Positions 50,101-59,653 are shown, numbered from the stretch's first letter. The stretch is DNA of 64,000 nt from Enoplolaimus lenunculus (GCA_030248215.1 JASANG010001532.1:1-64000); one strand, 5' to 3'. Program-made: numbers and translations. Notes: generated by a model not told the origin, from the letters alone.

Positions 50101-50283
50101 ACTTTATGATATATCGATATAAATATATAATATATATTAATGTTGTGTCATAGTTTTTAGGCAAAGAAAGATGACAATAGCGGTTCGGGCTCAAGCAGTT
50201 TCAGTAGCAATAACAGCAGCAGCAATAGTAGCAGTGGATCGCAGCCAAATACATCGCCTACGGGCACCAATTCATCATCGTAG
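33436..50283 (+). CDS. mec-8: mec-8 / RBPMS / couch potato orthologue, two RRMs, 10 exons
   Basis: Exons: 33436-33558, 34058-34135, 36465-36518, 36968-37030, 40522-41242, 45739-45992, 47426-48069, 48622-48691, 49352-49465 and 50161-50283. Phases match throughout, giving 747 residues. RRM1 (about 42-128) is split over four exons: LFVSGLPMD (RNP2), [29 protein letters not shown] (RNP1, 86-92) and [20 protein letters not shown]2 (about 622-703) carries STLFVANL (RNP2), SPVAFVEYQ (RNP1) and [13 protein letters not shown]. Between them lies a linker of nearly 500 residues rich in Gln, Ala, Ser and Asn; C. elegans MEC-8 is only about 300 residues in all. The tail is Ser/Asn-rich. The family binds CAC-type RNA motifs and controls alternative splicing (unc-52 and mec-2 in C. 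elegans). A second in-frame ATG at 33442 could also serve; an in-frame stop lies just upstream. Introns are 0.4-4.5 kb and filled with MITEs. Confidence 0.94.
34137..34826. repeat. Direct duplication of intron-2 start flanking a repeat-filled block
   Basis: About 50 bases beginning TAAGTTTGAAATATTTAAAT, immediately after the donor at 34136, recur at 34778-34826 with few differences. The block between holds the ACTTAAGT element and unrelated sequence. Confidence 0.8.
34205..34533. mobile_element. ACTTAAGT-rich inverted-repeat element with GGGTTTC ends, copy 1 (rearranged)
   Basis: TACTTAAGTATTTACTTAAC arrays, an internal GGGTTTCCGAAACCCA, and an end TTTTAGTAACCCA. The parts match the intact copy at 48841-49183 but in a different order. 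It lies in mec-8 intron 2. Confidence 0.65.
35255..35447. mobile_element. GACGACAAGTCGCC-type MITE with TTAGGC-like core, copy 2
   Basis: TCGTCGCCGGGCGACTTGTC, a CGTAAGCCTAAGCG core, then GGCGACGAATTGACGAGGCG, as in copy 1 at 19014-19225. In mec-8 intron 2. Confidence 0.7.
35523..35928. mobile_element. Repeat element with TTGAGCGAAGC ends, shorter copy
   Basis: CAGTCATAGTGGGACTATAT then TTGAACGAAGCTCGAACACA; the far end is TTTGCTTTGCTCAA. It is inverted relative to the copy at 19974-20585 and lacks the CCGTCCG block. Confidence 0.65.
36122..36353. mobile_element. MITE, TATTCTCAAATGTGTATAGC family, in mec-8 intron 2
   Basis: CCTATATTCTCAATTGTGTA and CTACACACATTTAAGAATAC ends with the family interior. 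It stops about 110 bases before the small 54-bp exon 3. Confidence 0.82.
36755..36845. mobile_element. TTAGGC-like core scrap in mec-8 intron 3
   Basis: TCTAAGCTTAAACATAAATC, AACCTTAGAGTGAGCC and AAACATAAGC words resemble decayed TTAGGC cores; no terminal repeats. Confidence 0.35.
37317..37655. mobile_element. Long inverted-repeat (snapback) element in mec-8 intron 4
   Basis: Arms of about 90 bases: left CAAGAGTGGATGATCACTCT..., right ...AGAGTGATCATCCACTCTTG. Arms also hold ACTGGGTACATTCT and GCACGCGTTGCG with their inverses. Perfect 7-bp flanks GTTTTAC (37312-37318 and 37654-37660). The loop holds GGGGGGT words. No coding capacity. Confidence 0.92.
38587..38754 (+). mobile_element. GGCCCATGTTAATTATAG MITE with TTAGGC-like core, in mec-8 intron 4
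   Basis: Left TCCCTGTTAATTATAGGAGT, right GCTATAATTAACATGGGTC. Core GTTTAGGCTTACGCCTAGGC. Flanks GTTTGAAT and ATTTTAAT agree at 6 of 8. Confidence 0.75.
38822..39219. mobile_element. hAT-like MITE, CAGGGTG..CCGG family, in mec-8 intron 4
   Basis: Starts CAGGGTGTAACCGG, ends GTTGACACCCTG. ACGG/CCGT-type subterminal words; AT-rich middle shared with 9477-9928. Confidence 0.75.
39259..39452 (+). other. Terminal-exon-like ORF inside mec-8 intron 4, unrecognised
   Basis: After an acceptor-like GTTTATAG, 62 codons run to TAG at 39444-39446, overlapping which an AATAAA begins at 39447. The peptide looks real ([46 protein letters not shown]). It does not continue mec-8: the upstream mec-8 exon ends in phase 0, whereas this frame needs one base before it. 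It sits neatly between two MITEs (ends 39219 and starts 39610). It could be the last exon of a nested gene or a captured fragment. Confidence 0.45.
39610..40012. mobile_element. hAT-like MITE, CAGGGTGCAACCGG family, in mec-8 intron 4
   Basis: Starts CAGGGTGCAACCGGAATTCC, ends GGAATT-type CCGGTTGCACCCTG. Flanks ACGACCAG and ACGAACAG match at 7 of 8. Both ends carry tandem TTCCGG hexamers. Confidence 0.9.
40760..40902 (+). repeat. Interrupted polyglutamine tract in mec-8 exon 5
   Basis: CAA/CAG codons run with periodic CTG (Leu) and CAC (His) codons, giving blocks of Gln separated by Leu and His. The block around the CTG codon recurs three times, so the tract grew by duplication of a 40-50 bp piece as well as by codon slippage. 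It lies shortly after RRM1. Confidence 0.9.
41107..41187 (+). repeat. Pure polyglutamine tract (27 codons, nearly all CAA) in mec-8 exon 5
   Basis: Twenty-seven consecutive Gln codons; all but one near the start are CAA. This is a coding trinucleotide microsatellite and probably length-polymorphic. It is in frame with the rest of the exon and is followed by a short unique stretch up to the donor at 41243. Confidence 0.92.
41300..41475. repeat. CGTCCG-rich repeat, in mec-8 intron 5
   Basis: CGTCCGTCATCGTCCGTCAT, GCGGTAACGTAC, then inverse GACGGCGACGAATGACGAC and an AAGTATAGCGC end. Same family as 8779-8872. Confidence 0.55.
41743..41973. mobile_element. MITE, TATTCTCAAATGTGTATAGC family, diverged, in mec-8 intron 5
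   Basis: CCCGTATTCACCAATGTGTG, GCTATAGCACCTATCAACGG, and right TGCTACGCACATTTGACAAT. Several substitutions from the other copies. Confidence 0.72.
42271..42684. mobile_element. MITE, CTGTAGTGACCCGAATAAGAGG family, long copy, in mec-8 intron 5
   Basis: Left CTGTAGTGACCCGAATAAGA, right TCTTATTTGGGTCATTACAG. Inside, AGAGTCCGTAA/TCCCTAATAAGAGTC words repeat. A short copy is at 63225-63396. Confidence 0.85.
42993..43180 (+). mobile_element. GGCCCATGTTACTTTAAGG MITE with TTAGGC-like core, copy 3
   Basis: Starts GGTACATGTTATTTAAGAGG, ends CCCCTTAAAGTAACATTGGC. Flanks AAAATTGC and TAAATTGC match at 7 of 8. Core GCTTAGGCTTAAGCTTAGGC on both sides of a CTCATTCTTGCAACG spacer. In mec-8 intron 5. Confidence 0.9.
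44689..45090. mobile_element. hAT-like MITE, CAGGGTGCAACCGG family, in mec-8 intron 5
   Basis: Left end CAATGTGAACCGG is mutated; right CCGGTTGCACTCTG. Flanks GCATATAT and GCTTATAC match at 6 of 8. Body follows 39610-40012. Confidence 0.75.
45091..45194 (-). mobile_element. Truncated GGCCCATGT-superfamily MITE next to the CCGG element
   Basis: CTTATACCTAAGCCTAAGCC core followed by TCCCTGATCTTTATATGGTC, the same end type as at 10336. The left terminus is missing. Confidence 0.5.
46077..46410. mobile_element. Inverted-repeat element in mec-8 intron 6
   Basis: Left ATTTTTATGGGGGTCGC and TTTTTATTGTACTGTCGTGT; right inverse ACAGTAGTACAATAAAAATG and GACCCCATAAAAAT. Arms about 65 bases with about a quarter of positions changed. 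A second GACCCCCATTAAAG lies inside. Family unknown. Confidence 0.72.
48841..49183. mobile_element. ACTTAAGT-rich inverted-repeat element, intact copy, in mec-8 intron 8
   Basis: Ends TGGGTTTCTGAAACCC and TTTCAGAAACCCA. Subterminal AAGTATTTACTTAA words on both sides. A related, rearranged copy lies in mec-8 intron 2. Confidence 0.8.
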
Positions 50284-50306
50284 CTTTATTTAAATGCGAT
50301 ATACTA

Positions 50307-50309
<3 letters not shown>

Positions 50310-50391
<82 letters not shown>
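50310..50391. repeat. (AT)n microsatellite in the mec-8 3' UTR
   Basis: About 40 AT dinucleotides beginning 27 bases after the mec-8 stop codon. Transcribed as part of the 3' UTR unless the mRNA ends immediately. Confidence 0.95.
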
Positions 50392-50395
<4 letters not shown>

Positions 50396-50963
50396 TCAAA
50401 TACCGGTAATATATTAGCTATGGATTATGGATTTTTTGTATATTTGTTTGGTTATATTTGGAGTTAAAGACAATTTTGTAACGCTTTGTGGTATTTGAAA
50501 ATTTGAATTGAAAAATATGTTCCAACAACAACGACAATAAGCATTTGCCTGGCGATGCAGTTGTTAATGCGTCGAACTAAGCTTAAGCTCGGACATATAG
50601 CTTGATATATCGGCGAGCTTTAACAAATCTTGAACACATGGCTGATCCAAGAGAGTGTGGGACGTTAACATGAAGTAAAATGAAAAGTAGTTTCACGTAT
50701 TTGAAAATATTTTTGAAATTTGAAAAAAAACATAACAGTTGCTTTTGAGCTGCGTAAAGAATTTGTTTGATGAATGATTTGGTAAAAGGTTATGGCAATA
50801 TTTTCTTTAGAAAATGTAGTTTTTTTTGTGAAACTTTAACGCTGTTTATTATTAGGTTTTTCAACTGATTTGACAGTACGGTACAACGGTATAGCGTATA
50901 TGCTGGCTATATTATGTTGCTATTTTGTTTCTGTTCTACAGCTTTTATTAATCAGGGCACACA

Positions 50964-51180
50964 TATATTCTCAAATATTTGTACCACCTGTGGCCAGTTG
51001 GTAATAAGTCTTGTAGCTTTCGAACCAGTGAATGATGAAGGTTTGACATTCAGCATAGTTTTCAATTTGGTTTTGCCTTACTTCTGTACAAAGTTTGAAA
51101 TTCACAATTGCACGAGTTTGTCAGTTTGAAAACCTGTCGCTAGCGGGTGATATGTGCTGTACGCGTTTTGAGAATACGGG
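50964..51180. mobile_element. MITE, TATTCTCAAATGTGTATAGC family
   Basis: ATATATTCTCAAATATTTGT and right CTGTACGCGTTTTGAGAATA. Its interior (ACTTCTGTACAAAGTTTGAA) is shared with the piece near 60130. Confidence 0.78.
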
Positions 51181-53417
51181 ACGAGATTTAAAATAAAACG
51201 CACTTACTCCGAAACTGCTAAGTCAAATTAATGTAGACTAAATTTGAATTTTTGACAATTTCCTATTTCTGGAGTTTCGAGGGTTTGTTGACCACAACTC
51301 GTTCACTAGTGTCATCAGATAGCGGTAAAATTAATACCATCCTACTAAATTCGGCAAGCTGTGTTGAATGGTGTATAGTTGAATTTTTTGACAAAAAAAT
51401 TTCAGCCCCGAATGTGGTAATATACGGACATCAAAAAAATCGAATTTTTAATAAATTACCATTTGGGTGTGGAATGATCAGGGAAATTATGAAAATCTCA
51501 AATATGTAAAAAAACTTGAATTTCATGCAGTTTATCAAATTCCGGCTGGCGAGTGGGTAACTTAAAAACTAGAAAATGCATTAATATTGAAGTTTGTTGT
51601 ATTCTGTGCTTTCAGTTTTGGTGTTTGTTTTGTGTTCAACTTTTAAGTTTAAAATAAGTTTATTGCTGTACACTATTTCAGGTTGCACACGAGCACAATA
51701 TTCGTTGGGTTTGCACGTGGGAAATGTTTTTTAATGTTTTTAGTTTTCCTTTTATCAAAAATTTTATTTGCGTAAATTTTCCAACTGCATATCATAGTTT
51801 AAGCACGCAGCCAGGTAATTATATTAAGCAAAGTTTTAAACTTTGACTCGCAAACTCCACGTTTCTAACAGCACTAAACTGCGATCGTATTGTCAAATGT
51901 ATATAGCATCGATTAAAATTGGTTAATTATTTTGTAATTTCGGAATTTGAAATTTAGCACATTTTTCGAAATTTGAAGTTTTTGACTTTTGTTGAAATTT
52001 AAAGATGCGCAGTTGTAGCAGTCCGCTTATTTGAAAATTAAATATTAACTGGCTGTATCCTGTACTTACGCAGTTTAGACTATGGACCGTTTCTAGTGTA
52101 AATTTTGTTAAACCTTTAAAAATGGCCTTAATTATGTGTAATCGTTTAAGGAAAAGTAAACAATTCAGTATATTGTATAGATAGTCCTTGCTTCTTCATT
52201 TGTAGATTTTGGTTAAAATTGGCAGCTGCAATTTTCAGTGTTTACTATTGTTGTGTTGTTTCTGCAATTTCCAGTATTGATTTGCATTGCTTGTTAATTT
52301 GGTACATCATAGTTGGCAATACGGTGATTTTGAGGTTTCTTGTGGCTGTTTTGGAAATATACAATGCCATATTAGTCGGGCATTTATGGATGTGGTGGGG
52401 CGTCTCTGAGCGGATGGACCATAACCTAATGAGAAATAGTGGGTCGCAGTGTGTTTTTCCATTCGACTTTTTTATTTTTGAAACACTCGTCGTGGTCTCC
52501 TGTACCGCGAAGGCCTTGAGGCCGTAGCCTCGCTGGTCTCTATTAGAATCAGCCCGTGCGTTCGATGGGTGCTGTCGGCGCTATTGTTGAAATGGTTTGT
52601 AAACACTAGACAGCTGATTTTTAGCTTGAAAAATTAAGTAACCCAGCTTAAAAAGGCATGTTGTTTCTGAACAAATCCTGAAATTGCCGGTGACTAGCGT
52701 TCAAGTTAAACTTGAGAAGATGCAACCGGTATTTGAATCTCTTTGACGCTGATGTAATGTGGCATACCGTTCGCTCAAAACTTTAAAAGTACATTTTGAT
52801 TTAATCGAACCAGGAAGCAAAATTAATTGTATTTAAAATTAAGTCAATTGGGTTTTTTAAATTTGAACTCGAATATTTGTAGTAAACGAACACTCCGCAC
52901 ACTGTGCGCACATGTATTATTGGTTATTTCTTTCGGGTACGTAACAATAATGGTGGCGTTGGTGTTGTTGTTTTTTGCATGGTTTCGTAAACTTACACAC
53001 TGGTGTCATGTTATTGCACACCTTCACCGAGCGTCAATTGCTTTTTTTGGCCAAAATTGTCACGTTTATGGTGTGCGTTTCATGGGATATTGAAAATTAT
53101 TCAAATACACCTTTAAAATCACCGCAAAATTGATTGTTGAAATTTGAGGTTCAGCAAAAAACATTTTCGCTGCTTTTAATTTACCAACAGGTCCGATATT
53201 AAAATAGTCGAGTCAGAACTGCGATTTAAAGGGGATGGTGACCCGAAGGCTACTGCTCGTTGGTTTAGGCGAGTTTATTATGGTTGAGATGTGTGCCGGT
53301 GGTATGGTATCTGTTTAAGGATACGTTGTCCAATAGAAACCTGTTAAACGCACATAGTATATAACCCGGTGTTTTAGACGTACACAGTTTTGCGGACGGT
53401 AAATAAAGGGGCCGCGT
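51181..53417. other. Spacer downstream of mec-8, no gene seen
   Basis: Open frames up to about 100 codons at 52219-52527 and 52827-53093 lack splice context and any family resemblance; I treat them as chance. An AATAAA at 51192 could serve a long mec-8 3' UTR. Confidence 0.4.
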
Positions 53418-53592
53418 TTGAGACCCGTAGCCAGCTTACCTTGCTAGGGGGGGAGGGCTAAAACAATTTTCAGGAGTGGCATTCATGGGGTTTAATGACT
53501 TGCAAGCAAAGTTAAAAATTTTCTAGGGGTGCCAAAAATTTTCAGGGGGCTGCGCACCGCCCGTCTGCCCCGATCCCTTGGCTACGGACCCG
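53418..53592 (-). mobile_element. Short repeat (GAGCTGGCTACGGG family), copy 4, inverted
   Basis: CCCGTAGCCAGCTTACCTTG, GACTTGCAAGCAAAGTT and TTGGCTACGGACCCG in reverse order to copy 1. Confidence 0.7.
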
Positions 53593-54189
53593 CCGCGTTT
53601 CAGCACGTGCACTATACAACAACATTATTAATATAGTAAGGCTATAAACCAAAGCGAACTGTATACTTTCAGTTTTATTTTGCGCTATTTTGCATTCTGC
53701 TTGCACTTTGCACTATTTGGCGTTTACTTCTGTTCTCTCGTTTGAAAAGAATTTATTGCTTTGCGAATACGGATTTAGGTTGGGGCTTTTTTATTTCAAA
53801 CGCGATTTCATATCATAATCATGCGAGCATTAAATTTTATATACATTCTTCGTTGGTTTACATATCGCTTTTATTGTATTTTGGTGTATTTCATATGATT
53901 TTGCTGATATATATTTGTGTATGTTGTGGAAATGTAGGTATATGGTCTAATATGCCGTTCACAGTAAATTTTTTGAGTGCCTGCCATAGATTTGTACCGG
54001 TGTTACGGCTACCTTATGTACACATTTGTAAATGGTACACTCACACTCGTTTGCCTCACTGAAACGATAGTGTCTCCGTTAGGACCATCGTAAAACGAGC
54101 GTCGCAGATAATTATTTGACACTCGTTAGGGTGGGGGCTAACGGAAATAATTTGAAGAATGTGTATATGAGGTAAACCCGACGTTGCTT

Positions 54190-54352
54190 CATGACATCGG
54201 GAGTTAAGTTAAAATTTTTCAAAAGTGGCATTCAAGCGTTTGACATAAACTTATTTAGTGATGAAATGAAACATTTTCTAGGTGGTCAAAAAATTTTTCG
54301 ATCGAAGGGGTCTCAGCCCCCTCCCCCCGTAGCCCTTTTTCAGGCAACGGGT
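54190..54352 (-). mobile_element. Short repeat (GAGCTGGCTACGGG family), copy 5, eroded
   Basis: CAAAAGTGGCATTCAAGCG, ATTTTCTAGGTGGTC and GTCTCAGCCCCCTCC in the order of copy 4. Confidence 0.55.
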
Positions 54353-54390
54353 CCGAAATACATATATAAAATAGGTTCATTAGTTAATGT

Positions 54391-54545
54391 GGCAGATGTT
54401 ACTTTAAGGGGCGTAACAGTAAATTAAGCGTATTCGTAAGCCTAAGTCTAAGCCTAAGGTTAAGCAAAAAAATGTAATCTACAATCTAAACCTACTCTTT
54501 TTAGCCCCACCAGAAACCTGGACGCCCCTTAAAGTAACATGGGCC
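54391..54545 (-). mobile_element. GGCCCATGTTACTTTAAGG MITE with TTAGGC-like core, copy 4
   Basis: Starts GGCAGATGTTACTTTAAGGG, ends CCCCTTAAAGTAACATGGGC plus C. Flanks GTTAATGT and GTTAATAT match at 7 of 8. One of the two core arrays is lost, so this copy is shortest. Confidence 0.9.
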
Positions 54546-55114
54546 GTTAATATAATGCTATACTTTTTGTTGTGCATATACAGTAGTCGCGTTTTTTGCA
54601 CGAAATATCAAGTAGAGCAGTGACCTATTGGAACATCAGTTTAAGTATACTTTTGAAGAGACTTTAATCTTTTTGCTGGTGATTTTACATATGATTGTTG
54701 TTGTGTTATCGGCAGCCAGCGGAAAATAGGAATTCAAAAACAACAAAAGAGTGTATTTATATACTGTGTTCAGTGAATGTATGTTTATTGTCTGTGTTTT
54801 CGTTTCATTTCTTTTTTTTCTTTTTTTTTGTATTTTATATGCTTAAATAACGCTAAATGTGTGTAGCACAAAGCAATAGTATGTGATATAAAATGAGTAC
54901 CTACTTTAAATAATTGTGTCGCGGTGTCGATATGTGTTTTGATATGTCGAAGTGAAATTTATATTCATTAATTTTCAAATATAAAAGCGTTCTGGTTCTC
55001 GCGTATTGTTGTGTGTGTTGTACCACTGGTTTTATCAATTTTATGAGCGTTTTGTAGTTTGAATTGTTTAAATTTTGATCAGAATGGCGGTATACTTTTT
55101 TTTGACAAATATAA

Positions 55115-55376
55115 CCCTTTCTCACATGAATATTTTGTATTTCCCCTGAGACCTACTTTTATGCTAGGATTCGAACTCCAGTGACTGGACTGGGAGGCGT
55201 ATACCATCACCACTCAGCTATAGGAGCTTGACGCTCGAGCCCGAGGGGCTCTCACGTCTTGGGGTGATTTAGTACTATGTATACGTGTTGCAATTGTTAA
55301 ACACGGTGCGATATATACTTTTTAACGTATATACACTGCACTGAGTTGCCTATAGGCAACTCAATGTGAGAAGGGG
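55115..55376 (-). mobile_element. piggyBac-like MITE carrying a tRNA-like segment, copy 2
   Basis: Inverse of 11466-11728, 262 against 263 bp. Right flank TTAA (55377-55380), left flank ATAA. Ends CCCTTTCTCACATGAA and CAATGTGAGAAGGGG. A and B box words are kept (GGATTCGAACTCC and CCACTCAGCTA on this strand). It also holds a perfect hairpin GAGTTGCC/GGCAACTC. Confidence 0.85.
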
Positions 55377-55384
55377 TTAAAACA

Positions 55385-55700
55385 ATCCGTCGTGCTCCGT
55401 GTTCGTCCGGCGCCGTCCGTCGCCTTGCGGCATTCTAAGCTCCATAATGCCGTTTTGTGACTTGTTGCGCCATGCTCGAGATTGGGTCTTTGAAATAATT
55501 GTCCCAACTCGGATGATTTTTAGTGTCATTATAAATTGCTGAAGTTTTTAACAAACATAAGAGATTAATCGTGATCGAGTTCTTTGTATTTTATAGCGGC
55601 CGTTTTTATTTTTGTAGCTTCTCGACCCGTTGCTCAGGATTAGGGTTGCGCTGTAGTTTTGTTGACGTCCGACGGAGCGTAACCTGTAGGTTTAGAATTA
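55385..55700. repeat. CGTCCG-rich repeat family, two ends
   Basis: CGTCCGGCGCCGTCCGTCGC at the left and TTAGGGTTGCGCTGTAG with GACGTCCGACGGAGCG at the right; 2716 and 23046 carry the same AGCGCAACCCT end. Confidence 0.5.
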
Positions 55701-57230
55701 GTTGTTCTTATTTGAATATTGCGTACTGCAGGCTAAATTTAGGATAAACGGCAAAAGTACCCGAGTATGTTTTCTTATCAGAATTATTGGAATAGTATTG
55801 TAAGCAAGCACAATTGAATGTACAATGTATTTCTATATGTTATAAAACTGATGTGAAGTGAAAATATTATTTCTTGTGTAAAAATTGTCTGAGTTCGATA
55901 AATATGAAATAAAATCAATTATTTTAATGGAGTTTTGTTATCTTGAGTTTATCAAGTTTTGAATTTAATTATTAAGTATTTTAAGAATTGAGTATTTTAG
56001 AAATGCAATTTTTGGTGCTTTTCGATATTCTGCAAGCAGGTGTTTGACCAAAATTGGTTTGATTTCAAAAATTTGTGCTATTTGAGCTTCATTTTACACG
56101 TTCGACTGGTTTAACAGTGTGCCAGAGATCTGGAAAGGCGCTACATCAGTTGTTATTTAGCCATAACTTGCGAACCGTTCGAAGAAGCTTAATACACCAT
56201 TCTACTCAGCGCTTCAAACTGTATCCAATTACATATCAATTGTTTTGCTTTTTGACCAAATGTTTTTCGACCCGATGTGAAGTATAACCTACTCCTAATT
56301 TTAAAAATTCAAATTTTTGGCCAGAATTACCGCATGGGAAGCAATGACAAGCTCGAATATGAAAAAATTTCCTTCAACTTCTTACTTTTTTGGCTAAATG
56401 TTGGCTTGAGGTATATAACAGAAAAGGCTCAAATTTTAAATATATTGTGTAGTTGTGATTCAAAGTATATTAAGAAGCTGTCGAATACGCGAGGGAAATT
56501 TCAGTATTTGCTAACTGGGATATTACACATAAATAGTAATATTGAAATTTGGCTAAGTAGTCACAATTGAAGAGGTTTGTTTGATAAGTTTTGTGCCAGT
56601 ATCTACGGTATATGTGTGTATAAATAATTAATGTCTGCTACTTTATATGAAAACATATTTAATTGTTTGAGTAAAAAAACGGTCTTGTGTACGCTTCTGT
56701 TCGCCAGCGTAGGTTTATGCTCAGACTCAAGCTTATTGTTGGCCTTAGATATAGGAAAAGGCGTGTCTAAGACTAAGACTTTGCCTATACTAAGGCTAAC
56801 CTTAAGCTTGGAAGTTAAATCTGGGGATGATGTGTATATACAAAAGTTAAAAAACCTGTTTTTCGAGCGCAAGCTTCATATTTAATTCTGAGGTCAGTGG
56901 TTATAGCGTTTGGTTCACCGAATAAATAGCATGAGGCATCCGTGTTATATACTTGTCGTTTTGAGGGGAAAGATAAAATTTATAGGTGCGATGGCTTTTC
57001 AGTGTATAGACTTGAAAACTTTTAGTAGAATTGAAATTTGTCGTTTGTTTGTTTGTTAAAATTTAATTTGAAATCGAAAGTTTTTTATATTAAAAATCAG
57101 CAACATTGCTAATTTTAAGTAGTTGCCATTATTACGATCTTTTTGAGATAAACTTTAGAAAGTCGGAAGCATTTTTGTGGAATATAAAATAGATTCGTGA
57201 CACTTTATTATTGCTGAGTGTTGATTATAC
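55701..57230. other. Spacer, no gene seen
   Basis: AT-rich. A TTAGGC-like scrap (CTAAGACTAAGACTTTGCC, ACTAAGGCTAACCTTAAGC) at about 56765-56815. No supported coding region. Confidence 0.4.
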
Positions 57231-57362
57231 AGGTGCCTTCTTACTAAACCTAAATCTAAGTTTAAGCGTATTTAAGCTAGAACAAGAGCCTATGACTAAG
57301 CCGCTTGGTCTCTAAGTATCCCAGTGTCCCTGTCTATCAGAGGACAGACCCCTGTAATCAAG
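57231..57362. mobile_element. GGCCCATGTTAATTATAG-type MITE, degenerate
   Basis: Right end AGAGGACAGACCCCTGTAAT matches the 38587 and 58884 copies; the left end TTGATTATACAGGTGCC is altered. AACCTAAATCTAAGTTTAAG core. Confidence 0.55.
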
Positions 57363-58130
57363 TTAAGTGAAATTATGTATATATGAGGCGTTTAGGTTTT
57401 GAATTTTTGAAGACTGAACTAATTTTATAAGATTAGAGGCTGCGATTAGATTATCTCAAATACTTCATAAGTATTCTGCGCTGTGTTTTGGAAGTTTTGG
57501 GTGTAAGTTCGATGGCACAGATTAATTACTTCAATGTAAAATTTGAATATTTAAATTTTAAATGCACGTTGAGAGCGTTGAATTAACATAAAGCTTGCTT
57601 GAAAGCTAATATATATTTATTGCATAAAATGTGTATTAAGTTTATTTCTGTATTACTTTGAAATTTGTATGTCGTATTGAAATAAAGTATATTAGTGTTA
57701 TTAATTTGTTATGGTTACGTTGAGATGAATCTACGGTTGAGTGTAGAAAAGAATACAGGAACGGAAAAAAATTTTCTAACAGAACCTGGGTCATATGGTT
57801 TCAATTATAATAAAAATTGAGTAAAGTCGTTATAAAATTTAATTCACGATTTTTAAAAATATTCAAAAATTATAAAAATCTGGTGCCAAAAGAAAGTCGA
57901 CTTCGGGTTCCTGTAGAATTTTGCCGTATGATCCGGTAGTTTCGGTAGTGAAATGTTTTATAATTGTGCAAAAATCGTATTCTTCGGTTCGTTTGGTTAT
58001 ACGTTTTGATACAATTTTGAGAACAAATTATCGGATCTCTTAAAAAATATTGAACATAAAACCAAATGTTTGACAACGCTGTAAGGATATTTGCTAAAAT
58101 TAACAAATTGTACATTATTTGGCCCATGTT

Positions 58131-58316
58131 ACTTTAAGGGGCATCCGGGTTTCTGATGGGTCTATAAAAGAGTAGGTTTAAATTCTAGATTACATTTTTT
58201 GCTTAGGATTAGGCTTAGGCTTAGGATTCGGATTAGGAACTCATTTTTGCAACGCCTAGGCTTAGGCTTGGGAATACGTTTAATCTACTGTTACGCCCCT
58301 TAAAGTAACATTGGCC
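58131..58316 (+). mobile_element. GGCCCATGTTACTTTAAGG MITE with TTAGGC-like core, copy 5
   Basis: Starts with the full consensus GGCCCATGTTACTTTAAGGG and ends CCCCTTAAAGTAACATTGGC plus C. Flanks CATTATTT and CATTACTT match at 7 of 8. Best-preserved copy; core GCTTAGGATTAGGCTTAGGC. Confidence 0.93.
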
Positions 58317-58883
58317 CATTACTTAAACTACTGATTTTGCATCACCTCCGACTCCGGAAATATGTGTTGATCTCCCGCCCCGCTGCCGGCACCGGTCGTT
58401 TACACCTTCGGTTGCGCCATGCCATTTAAGTCAGATAAAATGCAGGTGATTTTTGGTTTAGGTTCCAGCTATTTCGGCAGTGAAATTTTTCGTATTTTCA
58501 TGAAACTTGTACGTTTCACGGTGTTTGTTCCTATTTTAAGTAAGTGTGAAAGCATCAATTGCCGAAATTTTACAAATTGAAGCTCAAAAATAAATTTTTG
58601 ACAACAATTGCAGATTACGGTGAAAATTTCAGATTCAATATCACTTTTGTTAGTTTATTTAGCTTTCACCGGATTCGGCTCGTGTAGTAGTTGCAGACCT
58701 CCTGCTCCGGTATTTTCACCTCTGATTGTACTTACTCTGTTTTGCAGATATTTACGTTGTTATGAGCTTTGCTCATCTATTAATATCCCAAATCTTTTTT
58801 TTCGGTTTAAAACTTGAATGCAAAATATACTGACATCTGACATTAAATTGGTTTGCTCGGACAGCTTTATTGAACCAACATTT

Positions 58884-59073
58884 GCCCATGTTATTTTATA
58901 AGGGCCTGTTCACAAAGTCGAAGCCTAAACCAATTTGTACAAACCTAAGTATAAAACTAAGCGTAATTCAAAATGCTTATGTTCAATCCACACTTCAAGC
59001 CTGTGAACTTCCTAGTCTCTAAGTCTGGTCTCATACGTCACAACAGACAGGCCCCTGTAATTAACATAGTGCC
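58884..59073. mobile_element. GGCCCATGTTAATTATAG MITE
   Basis: Left GCCCATGTTATTTTATAAGG, right CCCCTGTAATTAACATAGTG. Flanks CAACATTT and CAACAGTT match at 7 of 8. The core has CTAAG words but few intact TTAGGC units. Confidence 0.8.
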
Positions 59074-59653
59074 CAACAGTTATTTGAGAATCAGCGTTTT
59101 AATATACTAAATGAAAATGTTTTGAAGTGCAGTATTTTGTGTGGCTTTTGAATTAAAAATATTCACAATCAATAATATTTCGAGTTGATTAGTAGCGCCG
59201 CAATGTCGGCCGAATAAACTCAAATTTTGCTGTTTTAATTTCGGACGACTTTTTAAAATTATTTTGGTCGTCAAATGTGATAAGTACATGCTGTGGTACT
59301 TAACATTAGCTCTAAATCTAAGTAGCCGCTATTAGGCCAATAATGCTCTAATCGGTCCGGTAAATATCATAGCACAGCGGGGGCATATACACAGCTGATA
59401 TATATCCTCGAAGGCGTTGGAAATATATGAAAAGTAGGCCTTTAAATTTAGAATTTAACCTTTGCCTTGTAATCAAGATTTTTACGTGTCGTGTTACAGT
59501 CATAAATACCGTTTTGTCGAATGATGTGATATCATTCAAACGTAGTGAAGAAATGTGACTGGCTTGCCCATGCTCCTATCAACCGGTGTCATTCGTATCG
59601 CTTCTTAAATCTCCAGGGTTTATGAAACGTTCAGGCGTCGGAAGACTAGAGAT

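Noticed and set aside
52219-53093. Two hydrophobic open frames downstream of mec-8
   Set aside because: AT-rich sequence easily yields such frames; no splice partners or recognisable domain.
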